64,000 nt of DNA from NCBI GenBank assembly GCA_902806565.1, contig CADCXA010000029.1, positions 1,888,792-1,952,791 of the forward strand. The letters run 5' to 3'. This DNA comes from Hypoxylon rubiginosum. Lineage: Eukaryota; Ascomycota; Sordariomycetes; Xylariales; Hypoxylaceae. The position numbers and the translations under genes are program-made. The stretch's first letter is position 1. Each line of letters starts with the position of its first letter. The notes under the pieces are model-generated. The model was given only the letters and a program-made list of their open reading frames with translations, was not told where the DNA came from and searched no databases. Of the stretch, positions 42,973 through 53,240 are shown in pieces.

Positions 42973-44971
42973 TCACGATGGCATAACGAGCTCAACTTCG
43001 CGCGCCATCGCTATTGCTTGTTTCGTCCCTTGCCTATTCACCGCCGCGGAAACCCCCTCGTCTTCCTTTGCCCCGAGGTCATCTAGCGCGCGAAAACCGC
43101 CTCGTACGCTCTCCGCTTCGTAGCCTTTTGCTCGGAGTACACTGGTCGCCATGCGGGAGCTGTCGCCATCGTAACATAGTACCAGGATCCGTTTGTCCTG
43201 CAGCAGCGGAGGCAGGTCATTTTGAGGCGTGCTGAAATACTCGTCGAGTTTCGGCCAGAGCGTCTCGAGCACGACGGGATCCGAGAACGGACTCGCATGT
43301 GATGAGTTTGCGAACGGCAGATTGATGGAGCCTGGGAGGCTGAATTCTTCAAAGTCGATAGGCTGCCTAAGGTCGATGATGGTTGCGTCCTGCTTGAGGG
43401 CGACGGCTCCGCTGCGGCCGATCGCACCAATCGCCCTCGACCTGAGGCTTGAGATTGGCGCATCGTGGTGTGCCACTCTCTTTACGTCCAAGAATGATGG
43501 AAGAGCAACCGCTGCGTCCTTTTCCCACGCTTCGTCGTACCGGTAAAGATCGACCTTCGTCAGCGACTGACCGCCCTGTTAGTACATTCATCGGAACTGT
43601 CGCTATCGGTTTGAACACGTACCTCATTAGTAATGGGAGGGAAGTGCTCGGTGCTCAATTTGTCAAAGTACTCATTGATGTACTGGTAAGGCAAATCACA
43701 GCACAGGAATACGCAGTGGATTTCGCCGTCGTCTCCTGCAATGTCTCGCAGCGTCCCGGCAGCCTTGTTCTTTTCGACGAACTGGAACAGCCCCTTCAGG
43801 TTAAACCCCGAAGAGGGCCCGCAAACAATTCCTTCTCGGCACAGATCTAACGACAACGAGAAGGAGTCGTGCGAGCCAACATCCTCGATATGATCTACCG
43901 CTGATTTCCAAGGAAATTCGACGGGGGCAAGCAAGGCGAATGAACGGGGACCTGGGACCCTATCGCCCGCCGCCGTGCAAACTCTGCCTGCTCTTAGTAC
44001 AGACCCGAGATAACAGTTTAGGGTATGCGCACTCACCCCAGACGGAAGACTGATGGCTTAGCCTCTTTGAAGAACATGCCCAGGCCTGTTATAGTTCCTG
44101 CCAGTCGTCAATCGACGGTGATCCTCTCACGACATCTCAGGTGGGTACATACCAGATGTTCCCATGCCAGCGCAGATCAAGTTGATCTCTGGCAATTGCT
44201 TGAGAATTTGAGGGCCTGTCCATCTAACATGAGACTTCCAATTCTGTATTTCTCCGTCAGTTATTGCTAATTATAAGAGAGCGGATCTCAGCTTACATCG
44301 TCATTTTCGTACTGATTTGGGTTGACAATCGACTCGTCGCTCTCTGACAGTCTCTGAGCGGCTCTGATCCCCCCACGCTCATCTGCAGGCTCCGGCTGCG
44401 ATGGCCCACCGAAAAGAGTGCTAATACCATGTCAGCTACGGGAGCCGTGAGGGAAAGCCAGTGCGGGAAACTTACATGCCGAGGCCGAAGAATTGCATCA
44501 ACCGCAGCTTAGCCACGCTTGTCTTGTTGCTCAGGAATGCGCGGACATCTGATACGCCGTGGAACACCCGAGCGATGAGGGACATGGATATGACAGTCGA
44601 GCCTGAGCTGTATTCGATGATGGTGTTGGTCTTCCCCGGAGTCACGCTCTTTTCTAGAAGATTCAAAGCTAGGATAACCTTGTCAGCGCCTCCGTCTAGC
44701 GGAATCCCCATCGGCGTGACCTACCTGGCATGGCCTTCACGTTGTTGGCCGGATGCATTGTCATCATTTTGGCGTATACCCTTACGCCATCGCGCTGGTA
44801 TGGGTTGAGCCCGTCCGGGATTTCGACTAGGGGCAAGGGAGGAGCCGAGTCGGGATCGAAGTAGTCCCGGACCGAGTTGGGTCCTCTGTAGACGTTGAGA
44901 TAGTTGTTACCCGGCATGATGAGATCGTTTACGCCTGCTTGCGTCGGTTCGGTTCGGTGCAGGAGAGGCAT
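42973..44971 (-). CDS. PLP-dependent cysteine-synthase-like enzyme fused to a rhodanese domain
   Basis: Seven exons (44971-44725, 44668-44476, 44420-44297, 44243-44153, 44097-44037, 43983-43623, 43566-42973) give 556 aa with six in-phase introns of 53-56 nt. The N-terminal 370 residues have the fold type II PLP plan: a probable Schiff-base Lys79 in HPANNVKAMP, an IEYSSGSTVIS loop where OAS sulfhydrylases have TSGNTG, and CAGMGTSGTITG as the phosphate-binding loop. VCTAAGDRVPGPRS and REGIVCGPSSG follow. The C-terminal 180 residues are rhodanese-like: TIIDLRQPIDFEEFSLPGSINLPF then ILVLCYDGDSSRMA, where the active-site loop starts with Cys. The combination suggests one protein that both handles a cysteine/sulfide reaction and transfers the sulfur; this is inference. 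The active-site loops differ from canonical cysteine synthases, so the substrate may differ. Confidence 0.84.
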
Positions 44972-46494
44972 AGGCAGGACACCATGCGAAACTCGGAAAA
45001 GCTAATTGTGACGAAGGGAAGCAGGTAAATATAAGCTCAGGGGCTTCGCCTGGGGAGGGGTCCAAGGGGGAGGGGGGGACCGAAGGTATCGATCCAGGGA
45101 CCCCAACATCATCGTAGACGATTCAGTCACATCCATCCACAACTCGCATCCCTCTGCCCGTCGATGGCCGTTACACCTACTGACAGACGTACGGTCTAAT
45201 TATCCACCAGGACATCATGTCGCAAGATTACCTTAGGAAATAAGTGACGTGGACATGGGGCAGTCTAGACTATTTTCTTCTCTTCGGTATTCAACAAGGT
45301 AGCTCTCTTTTGAAATACCAGGTTTCTTGAACCCGTGGACAAGATCGACATGTGCCTAGTGAATGTCAATGGTTTCGAAAGCAATAGGGGGTTAAGTTTG
45401 GTCACGTACCCGTACCTCTAGCAATGTTCCAGCACGGCTCCAGCATTCGCTCTAGCATCACTGCATCAGGACATAATGCAGTGAATTCAGGGACTTACGG
45501 GGCTTAACATCCAATCCTCGCTAGCACGAGCAAAAAAGGTTTAAAAGAATCCAGAATCCGTACCCGCTACCCGTGTCCCGCATCCCTGGGTGGTCGTTGG
45601 CATCGGTTGCAATGGAGTGCCGATCCCTGTACGAGGCACTTTGAGGTCGTTTCCGACCAATGGGCTGAGAGACGAGACCCTAGCCATGTCTGTAAGTGCA
45701 TAAGACGGTGGTAAACCTTACCTCACGTAGTATCCAGAACGAATTCCGTGCGCGTCTGGTCTGGCTTGGGGGCTATTGGGCTAAATGTAAATCTCCTCAT
45801 CGAGTTTCTTACATGCCATGCCACCATAGTCCATGGCCACTATAACCCATAACCGCAACCATGCGGCCCTTTGAAATTCTCACATCTCACATCCCACATC
45901 CCGCCCACGTATCCTCACGAGGTTATTAGGTATGTTTCAAGCGGCTTGGCGGTCTAAAGACTCTATTCCATAATTTTTGACCAGATCCCTTTTCCGCGAC
46001 GGAAATTCGGCGTTCATGTTCATTTGCTTCTTCCCACCGCCATTCCATCTCCGCAAGACCCCTTCGTATATGCGATGAGAAGTAGTACAGGCACCCTCAC
46101 CATTTCCTCGCTCTCTAACGTTAACTCAACCACACGAAATGTGCGACGTAGTTATCTCGTGATTTTAAAGCCGTGGTCTCATCGATGACGATACAAATTG
46201 GCGCATTTTTTTGTTTGCTTCGAAGAAAAAGAAATTGCGAAATCATCTTATGAGAACCTTTTCGTCCCGCTGACGTGCTTCACGAGTTGCAGATCTTTCA
46301 GCCGCCATCAGGGTCTGTTGTCGATCCATCTCCAATACCATGTATCGAAAACTGACAAGGCCTAATTTCCCATCAGGGTTATATGACAGCGATTCTTTGT
46401 TAGCTGCCGCCCACTCTGTCACTTGATATTCATACGGACGACTAGTAACAACCCGCACATCTAACCGATTTGTCTTCTCACACGAGCCTAAGCT
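44972..46494. other. 1.5-kb divergent intergenic region
   Basis: Separates the PLP-rhodanese gene (-) from the MFS gene (+). I see no gene and no RNA element. Minus-strand frames near 46243-46614 are shadows of the MFS 5' end. A G-rich tract lies near 45060-45080. Confidence 0.5.
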
Positions 46495-48713
46495 ATGGAG
46501 AAAGGTGTAATAGGAGATCCCCTTCGATCTGATAGTGTCGTCAATGTCACAGTTGAAGGAGAGCAGCTGAGAACTGCAGAGTCTGATGGCTCGAAAGGAG
46601 GACCCAATGTCCACGTTTTCAATGAGCAGACGAACTATGTTCCTAGGAGCACTATTATTACGGTGAGCCCTCAGAACCCAAGTTTCTACCGACGTGTACT
46701 GACAAGTTAAAGATATTCCTTGCCTGTGCTAGTGTCGACCTGCTGGCGTTGATGGACCAGACTACCCTGGCTGCGAGTTTATACATCATTGCGGGCGCGC
46801 TGAAGTCGAGCGACCAAGCATCTTGGATAGCAAGTGGTTACTTCATGTAAATTGTAACGAACCTCGTTTAACTAGACCAAGCTCATCTAATTATGTTATC
46901 CTTAGCACCTCGACTGTGGGCCAGCTTCTATACGGGCGCTTATCCGATATCTGGTCGCGCAAGGTAATTCTACTCATCGGCTTAGCAATATTCTTCCTCG
47001 GCTCGTTAGCTTCGTCTCTCGCCCAGACGGTCACGCAGCTGATCGTCTTTCGTTGTTTTACTGGCATCGGCGGCGGTGGGTTGATGACAGTTGCCCAAAC
47101 CATAGTCAGCGACGTGGTGCCGTTACGGGAGAGAGGAAAATATCAAGGCAAGTTGTTGCTGACGATAATAATAAGAATGCGAGAGCTAACCAAGGACCTT
47201 CTTAGGGATCCTAGTATGTTGGCTTAAAAAACATCCTCATCCGGGAATCTTCTGACAGTCTGTTTAATATAGGGGGCGGTCGTCGCTATTGCCAACGGAA
47301 TTGGACCCGTGATCGGCGGGTCGCTATCTTCGATCTCGGAGGATTCTTGGCGATGGATATTTCGCCTAAACTTACCGCTCACCTTGTTAACTACGTGCTG
47401 TGTGATATTTATCATGCCTCTGAAGAAGGTCGACGGAGATTGGCGCATGTGAGACCGATTCACTCTACGCAGTATTATTACGTGCTAATGAGTGTCACCC
47501 TAGGAAACTAAAAGCAGTTGATTTTCTCGGCATCGCCCTCACTCTATCTGGTGTGACTGTTCTCATGTTGGGTTTAACGTGGGGTGGCTCTGAATATCCA
47601 TGGGAGTCGGCTGCTGTCATTACGACCTTGGTGCTTGGTTTCGTACTCTGTGTTGGTTTCGTCCTATGGCAGTGGCGTGGACCACGCTATCCTCTGGTAC
47701 CTGGTGAGCTCGCCTCAGCTGTAGGTTGTTAATATTTACATGCGACTAATCATTCAAATAGTGCATATCTTCAAGTCTAAAATCGTCAATGGCGCATGTA
47801 TTACCATGGCTATCAATGGTTGGAACTTTGTGGTGCAGGTCTACTACATTCCTACGTTCTACCAACTTGCCTATGGATATTCAGCAACAAAAGCCGGCGC
47901 CATGTTACTACCAATCACGCTTATACAGACGCTCAGCAGTACATTGTCTGGCCTAGTCGTCCACTGGGTGGGTAGGTATCGCGAATGCATCTTGTTTGGC
48001 TGGATCTGTTGGGCTATCGGCCTCGGATTGATGTCTACACTAGACGAAAATTCGGGACTTGGAAAACAGATTGGGTACGGGATTATCATCGGAGTCGGAG
48101 TTGGAAATACGCTGCAACCGTGAGTCCCGCGAACCGTGAAACCCTTCTCCATCTAGGGCGCGTCGTAATTAACCGTTGGTATTCAGAGCCTTGATAGCTT
48201 GCCAGGCTGGGGTAGAAAGACGCGACATGGCTGTTGTGACTTCGTTTCGAAAGTAAGAAGACCAATTCATCTCATACAACGCAGATATAATGACAAGTTA
48301 TAGTTTCGTGCGAAATCTCGGCGGAACGTTCGGCTTAGCTATCTGTGGCACTCTGCTGTAAGTAAATAGCAGCTGACACATAATCGTAGGATGAGCTAGT
48401 TCGAACTAATATCTCCAGGAACAATATACTCGCAGATTCCATTTCAGCATTCAAGACCGACGACGAAGATTTCAAAGACCTTATCAGCAGCCCGCAGTCG
48501 TATCTCTCATCCCTACACCCAGACGATGCACAGCGAATACGGTCGGTCCTAGTTCCCGCTTATCGTAATGGCTTTAGGATAATATTTCTCGTCGGCGCAT
48601 CTTTAGCTGCATTTGCGTTTGTCGTTGCGTGGTTCATGATGCCTCAAGTTGAACTTAGTCGTCCTGACGATGAAAAGCTAAAGGAGGAAGGCCGCAGAGC
48701 TCCTGTTACATAA
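46495..48713 (+). CDS. MFS transporter, DHA2-like, with an 8-nt microexon
   Basis: Ten exons (46495-46662, 46713-46846, 46906-47147, 47206-47213, 47273-47448, 47504-47703, 47762-48119, 48187-48252, 48304-48357, 48419-48713) total 1701 nt, 566 aa. Exon 4 is only GGATCCTA. It is bounded by a GC-AG intron (GCAAGT donor) on the left and a GTATGT intron on the right, and restores the conserved GKYQGILGAVVAIANGIGPV. The protein has an N-terminal hydrophilic tail, the signature LDQTTLAA-like helix 1 (LLALMDQTTLAAS), the GRLSDIWSRK loop between helices 2 and 3, the C motif GIGPVIGG and about 14 hydrophobic segments. DHA2-type proteins export drugs or metabolites by proton antiport at the plasma membrane. 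The substrate is unknown. Confidence 0.88.
47206..47213 (+). other. 8-nt microexon of the MFS gene
   Basis: GGATCCTA lies between a CTTAG acceptor and a GTATGT donor. Including it keeps the whole 10-exon CDS in frame and recreates the expected KYQGILGAVV sequence. Leaving it out breaks the frame. Both flanking introns are normal in size (58 and 59 nt) and carry GCTAAC and CTGAC branch-point-like sequences. Confidence 0.82.
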
Positions 48714-49598
48714 CACATCCTGCGTAGCTGAAAGTCCTAGACATGGGGCCTTAAAAGATTGGCTGACAACCCAACTTCAACTCTCTAAGTACCTATGTAC
48801 TTTGGCAAAGTTTTCTAAGTAGAGGGGGGTTCGTACCTCAGGTATCTTAAATGTCTAGTTTAGGTTGGCATTTGACTGGTAGCGAGCCTCATTCTATGAA
48901 TATAATTCCAATAGACTTAGAAACTGCAGGTCTTCGGAAAATACTAGGGACGTAGTTGTAACCAACCGTACCTAATGTTACGTTTCTTCAAGTGACAGTT
49001 AACCATGCAATCATATTTATTAGGTACCTAAAATACCTAAGTTAGGTGTTTACAGGGAACTCACTACTTTAGGCCAATAGAACTAATGTGCAACTTCGAC
49101 TTAGACGTGTTAGATCCAATTACTTCTAATTCGGGTTACCTGGTCATAACTATAAACACGGAAGGCTATAAAGTAGGTAGTATACGTGATGATTGGCTAC
49201 GAACTTCAGACTTTTGAAGCCCCCTGATATCAACTTGACCAGATCGAGAAGATTCTGCACACCGAGAATGGGTACCTAGGTATTTTCTATAGGAGCTGAA
49301 ATATGCAGCTTATTCTTTTCACGTACTAATAGAGCGTCCTGTAACCCTAAGCAACCTCTTCCTTTTCTTGTAATTGAATCCTACTCGCCTTAGAAAAAAT
49401 GAAACATAACACGACAACTAACTTCTTCCTTTACCTTGGGAGGTAAGTAACTCTAACCTCCTAGGAAAGAAATTTGATTATTGAAATACAACGACTGAGT
49501 TTTGAAGCAACTCCATAATCCTGACAATATTTGATCACCTACTCTCTTGCTGGTACTACTTCTGCTACTTCTGCTACTTGTGCAACTATTCTTCAGAT
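48714..49598. other. Intergenic region rich in TAGGTA-type motifs
   Basis: No gene is seen. Dense TAGGTACCTA-type palindromic motifs occur at 49020-49048 and 49271-49283. Confidence 0.5.
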
Positions 49599-50881
49599 AT
49601 GCCGAAACGTAAACGCCCTATCCAAGCTCACAGAGACATCTCAACCCATAGTAGCGTTTCAACCCACGATAACATCTCAATTCAAGTGCTGGCGGATGAA
49701 GAAAGAGACTCGATATCTTCGCCGCTACCCCCGACCGATTACGAGAGAAGTCTAGCTAGATTGCCTAACGCCACCACTCGAAACCTCGTCAATAAAGACC
49801 CCAAGCGACCAATCCTCGGCGCTGCTTCCTATCTAAATTCATCTAAGGACCATCGTGTTGCCGATTTAGACAAGTATATCGAGGCTGCCTACGACCCATA
49901 CGAGAAACCTTCCTCGAGACGCCCGATGTTCAACCAAGGGGCCGGGCATTTCAGGCCGCAGCTGGAGCAACGTCGAATGAATCGGATCATCCTTTATACC
50001 GGCTGTTTCAATCCTCCGCATCGCGGCCACCAGGAAATGCTCAACCGTGTATTTTCGTGCACGCGAGACCTAAACGTCATTGCTGCGATCGTGAAGCCCA
50101 TAGGCGGCCAGAGCAAGGAATACACGGACGATGTATCGTTCACAAGGGACCAAAAGATCCAACTATGGACAGGGAATCAGGGTCCCCACGACTGGCTCTG
50201 GGTCTATGATCGAAGCTCGGACGAGTGGGAAATATTTCGGGACAGGCTGACCAGGGCGATCAGAAGAGATGGATTTCACTTGGAATTCGTCTGGCTGGGC
50301 GGGCCTGACCACGTGAAGACAGATGATGTTAGTAAAGAGGTATGGGGGTGTGAGGATATTATTGTCAGTGATGTGGGAAGAATGGCGGACTTCGTACGTC
50401 CAAATGGGAAGTTGATTCGCCTTACCACTTGTACACCTTGGAAGCCTGTCTCTATTGACCGGAAGAAAATGGTCCGGAAGTCTACGGACACGGCGGAATG
50501 GATTCTTGGCTCGCTGTCGTTTACGATGTTGGGAAAAAGTAGGTTAACTTCTCAAGCAGTCTGGGTTTTCTTTTTTGTTAGTGGCTTGAGCTAACCTACA
50601 CCCATCGCCTAGAAGCCTATGAGGCATTGATCGAAGAGATCAAATCAGAGTATGCCAACAGGATGAGAGGGGTGGCGCGATGCCGTCGCAAGCACGACGC
50701 GCACCGGTGGGTTCGATATATTCCGGCTGTTGATGGTTCGATGCGGATGAGTTCAACAGACATCCGACGTGACATAACGACATGCCCGGTCGATCAGCTT
50801 TCCGAGAAGCTTAAGGGAAGAGCTCTTCATCCAGAGTTACTCGTTCAATTTGTTCGAGAAAATGAAATAGGCACAGCTTAG
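49599..50881 (+). CDS. NMNAT-like cytidylyltransferase-fold protein
   Basis: Two exons, 49599-50538 and 50613-50881, give 402 aa. A polar N-terminal region of about 125 residues with a basic PKRKRP start (possible nuclear signal) precedes the nucleotidyltransferase motif YTGCFNPPHRGHQEML (about residues 131-146), the (H/T)xGH site that binds nucleotide phosphate. FVWLGGPDHVK and a late MSSTDIRRDI (about residues 357-366) correspond to the ISSTxxR motif that completes the active site. The fold is that of NMN/nicotinate adenylyltransferases and other cytidylyltransferases. The protein is longer and more divergent than canonical Nma1/Nma2 or Pof1, so the substrate is open. The start is the first ATG in the frame; the frame is open a little upstream but has no ATG. 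Confidence 0.83.
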
Positions 50882-51291
50882 CTTAGGTACCTTACGTGCT
50901 TTTAGGACTTTCCTATTCGGCGGCCTTGGACTGGGAGGAACGTCGTGATTATGAGTTCAGATTGATAGGGGTCTAAATCAAGATAACAGTATCGACAAAT
51001 CCTTTGGAGCAGCACTGTTGGTTACACTACATACTGTGATATGATATGATATCTTATCGTCCCATTTGCCGATCTACGTAGGTGGATGTCTACAATACAA
51101 CTTTCCCCCCCTTTTTTCGGAGGAGGCCGTACCCCACTCCGGTGATTTGTGGATATCAAGCTTAGAGGTAAGGGGGCACGCTCGGGACATTTATCTTGTT
51201 CCACGTCCATCTTAATCTTCAATCTTTACATTAAACCACTTGATGCTTATTGTTGTGACTTGGCTGAAATTTTCTACTCACAGAACTTAAG
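50882..51291. other. Intergenic spacer
   Basis: 3' UTR of the NMNAT-like gene and promoter of the amidase gene. A TTAGGTACCTTA motif sits at 50883-50894. No gene is seen. Confidence 0.5.
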
Positions 51292-53171
51292 ATGTCAGTC
51301 GTCGTTCAGCTCGGAACAACCGAACACCAGGTCACAGAGGAGGACTTGCAACCAATTCTCACAAAGGCCGGGCTGGAACTCTCCGAACCGCTCCTCCAAG
51401 ACTACAGTACGCTACTGTCCGGCTTGGATGCCGCTATTGCGTCTCTGCCAGACGACAATGCTGTAAAACCACATCCCGATCTGACCAAATACCCCCGTAC
51501 CGATATCCACATACCCGATGATAATGAGTTCGGCGCATGGGCGACGAAGGTATGTAACCCTTTTACCTTAGGTGGTATCCGATTGAAATATGCTGAGGAG
51601 AATGTAGGTGACTGCGAAATGCACGAGTCCTACCAGCGACTTGCTCAAAGGTCGGACCGTGGCGCTCAAGGATAACATGGCATTTGCGGGGGTTCGGTGT
51701 ACCAACGGAACAGCAATGGTAGACTGGGTCCCAGATATCGACGCGACCATCATCACGAGGGTTTTGGATGCCGGAGCGACGATTATCGGCAAAGCTGGTA
51801 AGGGATCATACCCCCCTGTTTCCCCTTACTTCCTTTGCTCTAGCATAAGCAGGGTGTTGTATGGGTTACCTAATAATAACTAGCATGTGAAAACTCGTGC
51901 CTCGAAGCATTGTCCGGCACGGCGGTCACCGGGCAGGTCCATAACCCTTACGCGAAGGGATATAGCGCCGGCGGTTCGAGCAGTGGCTCGGGACGTCTTG
52001 TTTCGACCCAATCCGTGGACCTAGCGTTTGGCTGTGACCAGGGAGGCAGTATACGCATACCATCTTCTTCCTGCGGCATCGTCGGTCTAAAACCGACTCA
52101 TGGATTAGTTCCGTACACGGGCATCCTGAGTCTCGACGCGACGATTGACCATGCAGGGCCTATGGCGAATAATGTCCGCGACTGTGCTTTGTTCCTCGAA
52201 GCGATTGCGGGTCCGGATGGTTGGGATGATCGCCAGCCACCATTTGGACTTGAGGGGGATCGATTGAAGTTTGCTGGTCCTGTTGATGTCGTTGCGTCCC
52301 GGGAGCATTCGAAAATGCTAGAAGGCGTCAAAATTGGTGTGTTGGATGAGGGCTTCGAAATTCCCGGACAGGACTCCAATGTGGTCGCGTCTGTTAAATC
52401 GGCGATTGAGAAATTCAAGTCGCTTGGCGCAACAGTTGCTCCTGTTTCCGTGCCCCTGCACAGGGAGGCACCTTTGCTCTGGACGTGCGGATTACCCCTA
52501 CCAGGGGGTCGACAGTCTCTTCTTGGTGACATGGACGGGAGAAAGCAGCTCTATTTAACGGATAGAGCCGAGTTGGTAGGCCCAAAACTTACACAAGCTC
52601 AATTTGACGCCCTTGGGCCTGGCGCTTCCAACATGTATATTGGATACTTGTGGTTTCAGGAGAAGTATGGCGCGAAGGTACAAGGGAAGACTATGAACCT
52701 GTTAAAGGCGACAAGCGTGAGCTTCCGTATACGAGATATCATCGATTCAAGCAAGCTAATAAATGTCACAGGATGGCTATGATAAAGCTTTACAACAGTT
52801 CGATGTTCTTGTCATGCCGACCTTGCCATATCCTCCCCCGCGTTTGCCCGAACCTGATTCAAACGAGGGACCACTGGCTTTCTTGAATCGGACGATAGGA
52901 TTGGTTGCGAACACTTGTCCTTTCAACAGTAAGTTGAACATCCCCCTTTTCAGCTTGAAATCGGTTATTAATATTTACGTGGAAAGACTCGGGCCATCCT
53001 GCCCTTTCGCTCCCCGTCGGGTTCGTTCCAGCCCGGGAAGACCCAAGTGTGAAGCTACCTACCGCTATGCAGATAGTAGGTCGCAAGTATGCGGATATAG
53101 AATGTCTCAAGGTTGCCGCCGCGTGGGAGAAGGCGTTCGACTGGAAATCACTTTAGAAATTGGAGTTAAGG
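51292..53171 (+). CDS. Amidase (amidase signature family), C terminus frameshifted
   Basis: Five exons (51292-51549, 51608-51797, 51884-52716, 52772-52928, 52987-53171) give 540 aa. All three catalytic residues are present: Lys107 in VALKDN, the cis-Ser pair in AGGSSSGSG (about 180-186) and the nucleophile Ser205 in CDQGGSIR. The family hydrolyses amides or nitrile-derived amides; in fungi, acetamide- and formamide-type or secondary-metabolite amides are common substrates. The last 15-20 residues look wrong. After [14 protein letters not shown] the frame reads an Arg-rich tail, while the alternative frame gives [13 protein letters not shown], which is the expected ending, with a stop at 53156-53158. 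A single missing base near 53107-53110 explains this. The catalytic core is unaffected. Whether the break is real is unknown. Confidence 0.82.
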
Positions 53172-53240
53172 ATATAATATGCACGGTTTGAATAAGCCTA
53201 GCTACCTTAGGTGTCTACATAAAGCCGAGAGCAACACCTC

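Noticed and set aside
46243..46614. 123-codon minus-strand frame near the MFS 5' end
   Set aside because: It overlaps MFS exon 1 antisense, has no domain, and the plus-strand splice model explains the region.
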